From Schleiferiaceae bacterium (GTDB taxonomy: Bacteria > Bacteroidota > Bacteroidia > Flavobacteriales > Schleiferiaceae), in the NCBI GenBank assembly GCA_018401735.1, contig JAGYKI010000016.1, positions 1 to 64,000 on the forward strand: a stretch of 64,000 nt of DNA. Reading direction: 5' to 3'. Below the pieces are notes generated by a model, which saw only the letters and a list, made by a program, of their open reading frames with translations, did no database searches and had not been told where the DNA came from. Positions 1 through 7,692 of this stretch are shown one piece after another (the first letter of the stretch is position 1; each line of letters begins with the position of its first letter). Both the position numbers and the translations under genes were made by a program.

Positions 1-585
1 CGGACAGGTTACGGTGCCCTTTGCGGATTTTAAGGGTTTTACCACCCTTTCTGAAAAAGTGACACCCAAAGAACTCGTGGCCGATCTGCACGAATGCTTC
101 TCCGAATTTGATCGTATTTGCGACAAGTATGGCATCGAAAAAATAAAAACCATAGGCGATGCTTGCATGGGAGCGGGTGGTTTACCCACCCCCAATAAGA
201 CCCATGCTAAGGATGTGGTAAAAGCAGCCTTGGAAATGGTAGAGGTGGTTAAAAAAGGAAAAGTAGCCAAAATCACGGCTCAACTCCCCTACTTTGAAAT
301 CCGCATAGGCATACACACCGAGCGGGTATTGTGGGCGTCAAAAAATTCCAGTACGATATATGGGGAGATACAGTAAATACTGCAGCGCGTATGGAAAGCA
401 ATAGCGAAGTAGGCAAGGTAAACATCAGCCAAGCTACGTATGAATTACTAAAAGATGAAGCTGATTTTGCTTTTGAAAGCCGCAGAAAGATTGAGGCGAA
501 GGGAAAAGGAACACTCGAAATATATTTTGTTTCAGTAAAGGAAAGTCAAGACGAAGCGCAGCTTGTCTTGATGCAGACATTCTGA
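1..585 (+). pseudogene. Class III adenylate/guanylate cyclase, frame-disrupted and cut by the window start
   Basis: Two overlapping frames encode one cyclase catalytic domain. The first frame holds the start of the domain (FADFKGFT, with the metal-binding Asp; then KTIGDACM) and runs to the conserved IRIGIHT. The second frame resumes at AGIVGVKKFQYDIWGDTVN and continues through AARMES to a natural-looking end at 583-585. Cyclases normally have Gly-Pro-Val-Val, or similar, between HT and AG. Here only two bases (320-321) lie between the ACC and GCG codons, so about ten bases are missing and the frame shifts. The N-terminal part lies outside the window. It is either a recent pseudogene or a sequencing/assembly error. 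It points the same way as the GTPase operon downstream and may once have been its cyclase output. Confidence 0.8.
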
Positions 586-1271
586 TGCAATAAGAATAAG
601 AATCGTCAGCAGGAGAAATTGAGATGTGGCTTGTGAAAGTAATAATTTGAGTAGCGCACACCCGATAACAGCACCTACAAAAAATTGGCGGTTCAGTAGT
701 TCGTATTGCAGTTTTAAAGTTAATCAAACACTTGTTCTTCGGATGAACATTTGTGGTAAAAATCGCCCAATTCGTGCTGCTGAAAAACCTTGCGCTTAAT
801 TCCCCACATCAAGAAACTCGATTAATTTCTCAAGCTAACAAAGTCGGCAAATCGAGCATTTCATAAATTTATCATAGCCCTTTGACAGGCCGTTTTTTTT
901 AAACTGATGTTGCGCTGCTGCGTAAACTCGGGCGTCTTTCTGCTTGTATTGTATTAACGGAGAGCTTTGTTTTTAGTGATTTGGTAAATTCAGTGGTGCT
1001 CTCCCTCTATCGGCAGTCCGTTCAAAATATTTTCGATCGATACTGCACTTCCTTATCTATTAAACAAAGAGCTAATTTTACATCGAAGCTACGCTTAAAA
1101 AAGAAGAATTTAGTTTACAAAACACTAAAGAACAGACACTATAATTGGTGTTTTTTTTAAGCTCCTATTTAAACCACTACGTTTTAGTGTATCTTCGCAG
1201 CAATAGCGCTAGTTATCTGATGTTTAGTGATGCACTTTTTCACAGAATAACTCCAAACAACTAAAAAAAAT
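586..1271. other. 686-bp intergenic region without a recognised gene
   Basis: No frame shows convincing coding character on either strand. The only structure I can point to is a weak Bacteroidota-like -7 box, TATCTTCG at 1190-1197, about 75 bases upstream of the coiled-coil gene, with an AT-rich stretch before it. I see no insertion-sequence ends or RNA gene. The length is unusual for this gene-dense window and may reflect decay together with the broken cyclase. Confidence 0.4.
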
Positions 1272-1625
1272 ATGGCAAATAAAACCAATCACAATAAAGA
1301 AGCGGCGGTTGCACAACAGGCCGATAGCAGGATTGCGGCAGTAAGAGATTTAATCTTTGGCGAAAACATTCAACAGTACAATGCTGAATTTGCTGATGTT
1401 TCTGATAAAATTAAGGCCCTTAAAGAAGAAAGCAGTAGAAACCTCAGTGAGGCCGTAGTTGAACTAGAAGGTAAATTGGCTGATCTAGAGCGTTTAATGG
1501 ATGATAAATTCCAAGATCTTAACAGTGATTTAGACAAGCGCCTAGCCGAATTAGATGATGCCAAAGCCGATCGAGTAAAATTGGGTCAAGCCCTAGAGAA
1601 AATTGCACTGATGCTGCAAGAATAA
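1272..1625 (+). CDS. Coiled-coil protein, first gene of a Ras-like GTPase operon
   Basis: A 117-residue, charged, cytoplasmic protein with no signal peptide or membrane segment. From about residue 35 to 110 it is rich in Leu, Ile, Glu, Lys and Asp with heptad-like spacing (KIKALKEES, ELEGKLADLERLMDDKF), which predicts one long coiled coil. Its TAA stop (1623-1625) abuts the ATG of the next gene, so the two are almost certainly co-translated. I do not recognise a named family. By context it is probably a scaffold or adaptor for the longin-like protein and GTPase encoded downstream. The ATG at 1272 is the only good start. The function is inference from position alone. Confidence 0.7.
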   Translation: MANKTNHNKEAAVAQQADSRIAAVRDLIFGENIQQYNAEFADVSDKIKALKEESSRNLSEAVVELEGKLADLERLMDDKFQDLNSDLDKRLAELDDAKADRVKLGQALEKIALMLQE

Positions 1626-2444
1626 ATGAAGAAAGCAGCAGAAGACCATACCAAAGACAAACGTTTTGAGCTCCTTATCGATCTTCTATTAGCCGATGAT
1701 AGACAAGATATTAGCCTTCTTAAAGAAGAGCTTCTTGAAGCTAAAAATTTTAAGTCGAAGGTTGACCCCTTTGTAGATGCTAAGATTGAGGATTTAAGGC
1801 AGAATTTTCCTGTTTATTTTGGCGACACCATTACCGAAACAATCAAGGTGCAAATTAAAGAGTCACAAGATGAAGTAGTGGAAGCCCTTTACCCCATTAT
1901 GGGTAAATTGGTGAAGAAGTTTATTGCTTCTGAAATCGCAAAACTATTCGAGAGTATTAATAATACTATCAACGAAAAGTTCTCTGTCAAAAGCATCATC
2001 AAGCGCTTCTTTAAAGGTAAAAAAACCAATGCGCAAGATGTTTTACAAGAAGTATTTGAACCCGTGGTAGAAGAGCTTTTTGTAATTGGCAAAGAATCGG
2101 GCTTATTAATCGGCAGCTACAGCCGGGGCAATATTGCCGATAAAGACATGGTTTCGGGAATGCTAACTGCCATCAAGGCTTTTGCGGAAGACGCCTTCTC
2201 TAAGGAAGGCCAGGATTTGGAAGATATCAAATTTGAAACCTTTCAATTATCCATGATGAATTTCAAGTCTATCTATCTCGCTACCGCCACTTCTGGGGTT
2301 TTAAATGCGGAGTTTAAGGATCGTTTAACGGATAGTCTAAATAATCTAGCGGATACAATTTTAAGAAATCGAGATTACTTGGCGGATGAATCCAAACTCA
2401 ATAAATTATTAGAGGAAGTACTGAAAGATCTAGAGCAAAAATAG
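1626..2444 (+). CDS. Longin/roadblock-like domain protein, putative regulator of the adjacent GTPase
   Basis: A 272-residue soluble protein. Residues 1-145 are mostly helical and highly charged, with a conserved-looking stretch around QIKESQDEVVEALYPIMG (77-93). Residues ~148-248 read as beta-beta-alpha-beta-beta-beta-alpha: FVIGKESGLLIGSYSRG, then DMVSGMLTAIKAFAEDAF, then strands around FETFQL and SIYLATATSG, then a C-terminal helix. That order resembles longin or Roadblock/LC7 folds, which act as exchange or activating partners of small GTPases (MglB for MglA; Mon1-Ccz1 for Rab7). Related proteins in Bacteroidota are often labelled OmpA-family, but no OmpA peptidoglycan-binding domain is present here. 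It lies directly between the coiled-coil gene (zero gap) and the GTPase gene (12-base gap). The fold call is my reading of the sequence and needs a structure prediction. Confidence 0.6.
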   Translation: MKKAAEDHTKDKRFELLIDLLLADDRQDISLLKEELLEAKNFKSKVDPFVDAKIEDLRQNFPVYFGDTITETIKVQIKESQDEVVEALYPIMGKLVKKFIASEIAKLFESINNTINEKFSVKSIIKRFFKGKKTNAQDVLQEVFEPVVEELFVIGKESGLLIGSYSRGNIADKDMVSGMLTAIKAFAEDAFSKEGQDLEDIKFETFQLSMMNFKSIYLATATSGVLNAEFKDRLTDSLNNLADTILRNRDYLADESKLNKLLEEVLKDLEQK

Positions 2445-2456
2445 ACCTAGAAAGAA

Positions 2457-2942
2457 ATGATCGCAAAGAAAGTATTGTTAGTTGGAAATTTTGGGGTGGG
2501 AAAAACCTCGCTGATACGCAGATTTGTCTTGAATGAATTTTCGGAAGATTATATCAGCACCATAGGAGTGAGGGTTAGTTCGAAGATTTTAAAAGTAGAT
2601 AGTACAGAAATTAAACTGCTTATTTGGGATGTGGCGGGCACCAGTGATGACGAAAAAGTACCCAAAGCTTATTTCATGGGATCCAGCGCTGCGATGTATG
2701 TTTTTGACCTGAGTAGACAAGAAACCTACACCAATTTAGAAGAGCGTCTTGCCCTGGTAAAACAACTTTCTGGCCTAAAGGAAATAACCTTGGTTGGCAA
2801 TAAAAAAGATCTCCTTACGGAAGATGAGCTAGCAGTAGTATTACAATCTATATCAACTCATATCGACCTAGTTACCAGTGCCAAAGAAGACGATAATGTA
2901 GAAGATGCTTTTCTTGCTTTAGCAAAACAATCTTTAAATTAA
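2457..2942 (+). CDS. Small Ras/Rab-like GTPase
   Basis: A 161-residue single-domain GTPase with all five G motifs: G1 GNFGVGKTS (10-18), G2 Thr35 in STIGV, G3 WDVAG (57-61), G4 NKKD (115-118) and G5 TSAK (140-143). Spacing is close to eukaryotic Rab proteins, including Thr35. The catalytic Gln that normally follows WDxAG is Thr62 here, so intrinsic hydrolysis may be slow or depend on a partner. There is no C-terminal Cys box for lipidation. The gene lies 12 bases after the longin-like gene and 5 bases before the hybrid kinase, so the GTPase probably switches that kinase or is switched by it. It is more Rab-like than MglA-like. Family membership is very secure; its role is inferred. Confidence 0.92.
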   Translation: MIAKKVLLVGNFGVGKTSLIRRFVLNEFSEDYISTIGVRVSSKILKVDSTEIKLLIWDVAGTSDDEKVPKAYFMGSSAAMYVFDLSRQETYTNLEERLALVKQLSGLKEITLVGNKKDLLTEDELAVVLQSISTHIDLVTSAKEDDNVEDAFLALAKQSLN

Positions 2943-2947
2943 AGCAC

Positions 2948-4477
2948 TTGAAATCAGCCGGTATTGAACAATATTACATAGAAATCAGCTGCTCGAACAG
3001 GGGGCAAATAAATAGTATCTTATCAGGATCTTTTATTCGCTCTGAATTCGAGAATGCATCTTCCATTTTTAATCCTTGTCCATTTTTAGAAGGCACCCTC
3101 GAAGCACTTGCTTTAAACGAAGCACTTTTAATGGAGGGCATGGCTATTCAAGCCGATGGAACGGAATTTTTTACCGATGTTGAACTCTATAAATCGCAAA
3201 AGGAAACTCTGGTTTTAATCCATAATCGTAGCAATGTTTACCATTATGTAAAGGAACTAAACCAAGGCAAAAACGACCTTTTCTTTCTAAAACAAGAACT
3301 CGACAAGAAAAACACTGAGCTAGAAAAACTCAGGCAAATGGCTGATAAAGCCAACAAAGAAAAGTCGCGCTTTTTAGCAATGATGAGCCACGAAGTTAGA
3401 AACCCACTCAACGTAATTTTAGGCTATACCGAGCTTTTAAGTAAAGAAAAGGTTTCTCGAAAACTTGAAGGCTATATTAAAAACCTGACCGTTTCGGGTA
3501 GAAATTTAAAAGTGATAGTAGACGATATCTTAGATTTATCGAGGGTAGAAGCGGGCAAGCTAGAACTCAGTAATGACCCCATCAGCCTAAGCTCCGTGCT
3601 TAAACAAATCGAAGAAAATTACAGAAGTAGTCATAAAGACCAAAAAGTTGAACTGATTTTTAATTCCTCTAAAAGCCTTCCTAAAATTGTTTTAGGCGAT
3701 GATGTTCGCATCTATCAGGTTATAACCAACCTCTTAAATAATTCTATAAAATTCACGCCCCAAGGTTCGGTAAGCACCAGTATCGATTTAATCTCTTCCG
3801 ACGAAAAGGAAGCCACGGTATCTTTTAAAGTAAGCGACACTGGTCGTGGCATGACGGCCGATCAGGCTGCGACGGTTTTTGAAGAATACAAGCAAAACGA
3901 ACTTAACGATAATCGTATTCACAAAGGTGCCGGTTTAGGTTTAGCCATTGTAAAGCGCTTGGTTTCTGCCATGGACGGCGAAATTTACGTAAGCAGTGAA
4001 TTAGGCGTTGGCACTACTTTTACCATTCAAATTTCTTTTAAAACGGTAATTGAAGCTAGTAGCAAAGAAAATCCTAAAGAGCCCGTTCTGCAAGAAAACC
4101 ACATTAAGGGCGCCAAAATCCTAGTAGCCGATGACAATTATTTAAATCGCTCGATCGTAGAACATATCCTTAAAAGAGAAGAAGCCGATTTTCTATTAGT
4201 TAAAGACGGGGTGGAAGCCTTGGATGCTCTTAAGGCAGAGCAGTTTGACATAGTTTTACTGGATATCAACATGCCCAACCTATCAGGCGAAGACCTGATA
4301 AAACAAAAAGAAGCTTACGAAAAAGAAAATGCCAACACCCCTTTTATAGCGCTTACAGGTAATAGCTCCAAGCAAGATATTAAGGGCTACTTAGAAGTTG
4401 GCTTTGTAGATGTTATCCCTAAGCCTTTCAGCAGTGCTCAGTTAGTGGGTATTTTAAATACTAATTTGGGCCATTAA
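2948..4477 (+). CDS. Hybrid sensor histidine kinase with C-terminal receiver domain
   Basis: A 509-residue cytoplasmic protein. Residues 1-104 form an unrecognised sensory domain, followed by a short coiled coil (~110-140), a HisKA domain with His148 in MMSHEVRNP, and an HATPase with the N box (NNSIKF), DTGRGM and GAGLGLAI. A receiver domain (~389-505) has acidic residues in VADDN, phospho-acceptor Asp439 in LLDINMP, a Thr in LTGN and a Lys in PKPF. No transmembrane segment is visible, so the input is intracellular, plausibly the upstream GTPase or its partner. The start is a TTG five bases after the GTPase stop. The next in-frame Met lies about 60 residues in and would remove half of the N-terminal domain. 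It is the last gene of the operon. Confidence 0.93.
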   Translation: MKSAGIEQYYIEISCSNRGQINSILSGSFIRSEFENASSIFNPCPFLEGTLEALALNEALLMEGMAIQADGTEFFTDVELYKSQKETLVLIHNRSNVYHYVKELNQGKNDLFFLKQELDKKNTELEKLRQMADKANKEKSRFLAMMSHEVRNPLNVILGYTELLSKEKVSRKLEGYIKNLTVSGRNLKVIVDDILDLSRVEAGKLELSNDPISLSSVLKQIEENYRSSHKDQKVELIFNSSKSLPKIVLGDDVRIYQVITNLLNNSIKFTPQGSVSTSIDLISSDEKEATVSFKVSDTGRGMTADQAATVFEEYKQNELNDNRIHKGAGLGLAIVKRLVSAMDGEIYVSSELGVGTTFTIQISFKTVIEASSKENPKEPVLQENHIKGAKILVADDNYLNRSIVEHILKREEADFLLVKDGVEALDALKAEQFDIVLLDINMPNLSGEDLIKQKEAYEKENANTPFIALTGNSSKQDIKGYLEVGFVDVIPKPFSSAQLVGILNTNLGH

Positions 4478-4556
4478 AATTCTTACAAAAACTTGATCAT
4501 GCAGCTTAAGTATTTTTTAAACTGTTTTTATACCTAGCTGTTCCCATCATAGTATA

Positions 4557-4599
4557 CCAAAAGCAAAATCCAGAATGTCTCTTGGAAACATTCTGGATT
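4557..4599 (-). terminator. Intrinsic terminator between convergent genes
   Basis: A perfect 12-bp stem, AATCCAGAATGT (4567-4578) with ACATTCTGGATT (4588-4599), and a 9-base loop. Read on the minus strand the stem is followed by a T-rich tract, so it best serves the SnoaL-like lipoprotein gene, whose stop is 27 bases away. It may also stop read-through from the kinase operon. Confidence 0.75.
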
Positions 4600-4625
4600 C
4601 TACTGTATAGGCTTCGGCAGGAGGC

Positions 4626-5504
4626 TTAAAACCCAAACATGCCATTATCATTCGCCATTCCTTCCTGCGGAATTTCTTGAATCACATCCCAATGCTCCAC
4701 CGCTTTACCATTTTCAAAGCGCAGTAAATCGTAAAAAACATGCTTTTTACCACTCCACTCCCCTTCACTAACGGTTAGCACAAAGTTTCCTTCTCCCAAA
4801 ACCTTATGAATTTTGGTGTACTTAAACATGTTGTTTTGAGAAGTGAGATATTCCACAGCTTCCACTACTCCCCCCAAACCGTCTTTTATACCCGGATTAT
4901 GCTGGTCGTATTGTACTGAACTTATATAATCAGCGATTTTGCTGGGGTTTTTACCCATAAGAACATCTTCCACCATGGACCGGGCTAGGGCTTTATTTTC
5001 CTCCGTTTTATCGTGATCAGAGGAGGCAACGGGACCATCCGTCTGGCTTCTTCCGCTGGCAGTTTCTTTGAGCAAAGGCGTCATTGCATCCCAATGTTCC
5101 GCTACTTTACCCTTCTCATCTACTCGAATAATATCAAAAGACACCATTTCATCTGCACCAAATGGCTTGGCATTTCTCCAAATATTGTGCATAAAGATGT
5201 AATTACCATCTTGGAACATCCTTACATTTTCAGCTGTTGTTCCGTTCTCTTTAAGGATAGGTAACATTTCAATAAAGGGTTCTAAGCCTGTTGGGATAAA
5301 TGGATTGTGCTGAATATAATCGGTATTGGCCATTTGACGCATAATATTGGGCTCCTGCTTTATTACCGCCCCCAAAAAAGTACCTACCGTTTCCTTTTTA
5401 CTCATAGTTTTAGTTGAATTTTGCTCGTTTGATAATTTAGATTGACCGGTGCTACAGGAAGCCATAATGCCTGATAACACCCATACACTTATTACTTTTC
5501 TCAT
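4626..5504 (-). CDS. Lipoprotein with two SnoaL-like (NTF2-fold) domains
   Basis: 292 residues. The N-terminus is a lipoprotein signal peptide with lipobox IMAS-Cys17. Two homologous SnoaL/NTF2-like domains follow, roughly residues 35-145 and 165-280. Each repeats the family signature of Gln-His-Asn-Pro near the start (YIQHNP; YDQHNP) and a VAEHWD/AVEHWD motif near the end, so the gene arose by internal duplication. SnoaL-like proteins form a cone-shaped ligand pocket; some are polyketide cyclases but most in this lineage are uncharacterised. It is transcribed divergently from an HxlR-type regulator across a 117-bp spacer carrying three related operator-like repeats, so it is the regulator's likely target. 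The substrate is unknown. Confidence 0.8.
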   Translation of the reverse strand: MRKVISVWVLSGIMASCSTGQSKLSNEQNSTKTMSKKETVGTFLGAVIKQEPNIMRQMANTDYIQHNPFIPTGLEPFIEMLPILKENGTTAENVRMFQDGNYIFMHNIWRNAKPFGADEMVSFDIIRVDEKGKVAEHWDAMTPLLKETASGRSQTDGPVASSDHDKTEENKALARSMVEDVLMGKNPSKIADYISSVQYDQHNPGIKDGLGGVVEAVEYLTSQNNMFKYTKIHKVLGEGNFVLTVSEGEWSGKKHVFYDLLRFENGKAVEHWDVIQEIPQEGMANDNGMFGF

Positions 5505-5537
5505 GCTTTCGTCCTTTGATAATTAATTATTACTTTT

Positions 5538-5610
5538 GTTTCGCAAGCAAAAATAGCAAAAGACTTTTAATTTGCAAGTGATTTTAAAATTAATTTCATT
5601 TCGCAAGTAA
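5538..5610. promoter_or_regulatory. Three phased GCAAG repeats in the divergent HxlR/SnoaL promoter
   Basis: The spacer holds three related words: GTTTCGCAAGCAA (5538-5550), TTTGCAAGTGA (5571-5581) and ATTTCGCAAGTAA (5598-5610). The GCAAG cores start at 5543, 5574 and 5603, spaced 31 and 29 bp, close to three helical turns, so all lie on the same DNA face. Their place between a regulator and its divergent neighbour fits operators for the HxlR protein. The binding role is inferred. Confidence 0.5.
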
Positions 5611-5621
5611 TAAATTAAGAT

Positions 5622-6068
5622 ATGCCCGACTTTAGATGTAATTGTCCTTTTACCTCAGCCTTAGACATTTTAGGCGATAAGTGGATCCTTGTAATCGTGA
5701 AACAAATGCTTATAGAGGGTAAGGAAACCTTTAAAGACTTTACCGAAAGTGAAGAGTCTATTGCCACCAACATTCTCTCCTCTAAGCTTAAACTGCTGGA
5801 GGAAATAGGAATTGTCTTTAAAACAAAAAGACCCGATAATAAAAAGACCAACCTCTACCTTTTAACTGATAAAGGAGTGGCCTTAACACCAATACTGGTA
5901 GAGTTGGCTGCTTGGAGCGATGGACAACTAAGAGGAATTCATCCTAGTTTACAAGATGGAGAAAGCATGGCTTTATTGCGAAGTAACAAAGCCGCTTTTG
6001 CTAAGGAAGTTGAGAAGCAATACCGGAAAAGACTGGCGGCTATCAATACTATTTCGAACGCTTCCTAA
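5622..6068 (+). CDS. HxlR-family winged-helix transcriptional regulator
   Basis: 148 residues, slightly longer than typical HxlR/MarR-like regulators. The N-terminal signature CPFTSALDILGDKWILVIVKQ matches the family's opening (Cys-Pro, then Gly-x-Lys-Trp), with Cys6 and Cys8 available for redox or electrophile sensing as in YodB/HypR-type members. The recognition region follows (ESIATNILSSKLKLLEEIGIV), then the wing (TKRPDNKKTNLYLLTDKG). It sits divergently from the SnoaL-like lipoprotein gene across the repeat-bearing spacer, which points to control of that gene and of itself. The inducer cannot be read from the sequence. Confidence 0.88.
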   Translation: MPDFRCNCPFTSALDILGDKWILVIVKQMLIEGKETFKDFTESEESIATNILSSKLKLLEEIGIVFKTKRPDNKKTNLYLLTDKGVALTPILVELAAWSDGQLRGIHPSLQDGESMALLRSNKAAFAKEVEKQYRKRLAAINTISNAS

Positions 6069-6073
6069 ATCAA

Positions 6074-6097
6074 GAGCCCCAAGCTATATTTGGGCTC
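6074..6097. terminator. Possible terminator hairpin between convergent HxlR and HAD genes
   Basis: GAGCCC (6074-6079) pairs with GGGCTC (6092-6097). Two further A-T pairs form if one C is bulged. Neither strand has a strong T tract after the stem, so termination is only suggested by its place just after the regulator stop. Confidence 0.35.
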
Positions 6098-6182
6098 AAG
6101 TCTTATCGCTAAACCATTGGTTTCTTTGAAATGGCAAAAAGCACGCGACCTACAAAATCAACCTTGCCAAAATCTAAAAATA

Positions 6183-6839
6183 TTAACGCAAAGTCTTCAG
6201 CTCCTCAAAATCCCTAATTATAAGATCCGCTTTTTCTAAAGTCTGCCCCACCGCCAGTGAGTTGCGATAGCCCACCACGAAAATTCCGGCTGCTTTTGCC
6301 GCTTCTACGCCATTGTCGGAATCTTCTATAACCAAACAATTCTCCCTGGAGGTACTTCCTAAAAGCGAGGCCTTTTCAAAAATTTCCGGATCTGGTTTCG
6401 AACGGGCTAAATCGGCTCCACTTATCTTGGCGGTGAAATATTGGTCTAAATTAAAGCGCTTAAACACGCGTTCAATATTCACCATCGCCGAAGACGAGGC
6501 AAGCACCAGCGTCTTACCCATCTTATGAAAATGCTTGATAATCTCCTCTACCCCATTCACTAAATCTAGATGGGGGTCATTTTCAAAAAGATCGACATAA
6601 ATTTTTCGCTTACGCAGAACCAAGTCCGACGGATCTTCCTTTAAACCGAAATGCGCCACTAGTTTTTCAAAGGCATTAATGGTGGAAGAGCCCGTTAAAG
6701 ACTGGTATAATTCTTCCGATACTTCTAAACCCAAAGAACTAAAAACCTGATAATAGGCTTTGCGATGGAGCAGTTCGGAGTCGATAATTACCCCGTCCAT
6801 ATCGAACAAAATACATTTTATGTCTTTACCAACTATCAA
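6183..6839 (-). CDS. HAD-superfamily hydrolase, beta-phosphoglucomutase/phosphatase type
   Basis: 218 residues with the four HAD motifs in order: nucleophile and acid/base Asp13/Asp15 in LFDMDGVIID, a Ser in VLASSSA, Lys in SKPDP, and an acidic pair in VIEDSDNG. A helical cap domain (~20-85) of the beta-PGM/GPH subgroup sits between motifs I and II. Such enzymes dephosphorylate or isomerise small sugar phosphates; the exact substrate cannot be told. The start is a TTG inside the last codons of truA (stop TGA overlaps), so the pair is translationally coupled. No ATG upstream of the DMDG motif is available in frame. Confidence 0.85.
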   Translation of the reverse strand: MIVGKDIKCILFDMDGVIIDSELLHRKAYYQVFSSLGLEVSEELYQSLTGSSTINAFEKLVAHFGLKEDPSDLVLRKRKIYVDLFENDPHLDLVNGVEEIIKHFHKMGKTLVLASSSAMVNIERVFKRFNLDQYFTAKISGADLARSKPDPEIFEKASLLGSTSRENCLVIEDSDNGVEAAKAAGIFVVGYRNSLAVGQTLEKADLIIRDFEELKTLR

Positions 6840-7615
6840 GCGAAGTCTACTTTATGCAGCACCAATCCTGAGGACGGCGCGATGTTTCTAATCTGTTTTC
6901 CATCAAAATCTTGCAGCGTTTGCGCTAATTCTTCGAGCGACCATTCGCCTCTACCCACATTTATCAAAGCACCCATCATTAAACGGACTTGGTAACGCAT
7001 AAAACCCTTCGCCCTCACCTTAAATACATGGGCAGTCTTAGGCGTAAAATCACCGGTAAACTTGCTGTTCAGCTCAATACTCGCAGCCAATATCTCCCTT
7101 TCAAAATTGGTATCCGTCGAAGGTTTACTAACATAGCGTTTGAAATTATGCCGCCCTTCAAATAGCTTTACGGCAGCTTGCATTTTCGCTATATCTAGCT
7201 CCTCACCAAAATCTCGTATAAAAGGCGCAATATAAGGGTGCGACTTCTCCCCCGAGGAAAAAAAATAGTGGTATTCCTTAGCACTTACATCTTGGATAAT
7301 ATTGAAATCCGTACTTACCGCTTGCGCAGATTTGGCCCGAATATCAGAAGGGAGATTCGCATTTAAATCCCGTAAAAGCTCTTCGACCCCTAGCTCTTCC
7401 ATGCTAAAAAGCTCGAAAGCATAATCGTCGGCTGAAACCTTCGCATCCGTTCTGCCGCAACCCAGCGTACGATAATTGGTATGCTGAAAAATAAAGTCGC
7501 AGGTCTTATCAATCATCCCGTGTATGGAGCGGTATTTCTCTTGTTTTTGCCAACCATGGTAGCGAAAACCAAGGAACTCGATACGAATAAGATAAAAGTG
7601 GGTCCAGTTTGCCAA
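6836..7615 (-). CDS. truA: tRNA pseudouridine(38-40) synthase
   Basis: 259 residues, near the usual TruA size. It converts uridines 38-40 of the tRNA anticodon stem-loop to pseudouridine. The catalytic Asp57 lies in CGRTDAKVSA, matching the invariant GRTDxGVSA loop. Other family landmarks are YHGWQKQ near the N-terminus, HNFKRYVS in the middle and GFMRYQVRLMMGALI near the C-terminus. The start chosen is the TTG at 7613-7615. The gene is divergent from the FAD monooxygenase gene (77-bp spacer) and overlaps the start of the HAD gene. The conserved loop reads DAKVSA rather than DAGVSA, so a paralogous or divergent TruA with altered specificity is possible. Confidence 0.9.
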   Translation of the reverse strand: MANWTHFYLIRIEFLGFRYHGWQKQEKYRSIHGMIDKTCDFIFQHTNYRTLGCGRTDAKVSADDYAFELFSMEELGVEELLRDLNANLPSDIRAKSAQAVSTDFNIIQDVSAKEYHYFFSSGEKSHPYIAPFIRDFGEELDIAKMQAAVKLFEGRHNFKRYVSKPSTDTNFEREILAASIELNSKFTGDFTPKTAHVFKVRAKGFMRYQVRLMMGALINVGRGEWSLEELAQTLQDFDGKQIRNIAPSSGLVLHKVDFA

Positions 7616-7692
7616 GATTTGGGAACAATTAGTAAATACTTCGCCAAAACTAAGGGATTAATAATGTATAATTGAGTCGCTGTTAGAGCAAA

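Noticed and set aside
434..727. Minus-strand frame across the end of the cyclase remnant
   Set aside because: It is antisense to conserved cyclase codons and has no recognisable motif.
2457..2942. Assignment of the GTPase as MglA
   Set aside because: Motif spacing and WDVAG are Rab-like, and MglA-specific switch features and an MglB-sized neighbour are absent.
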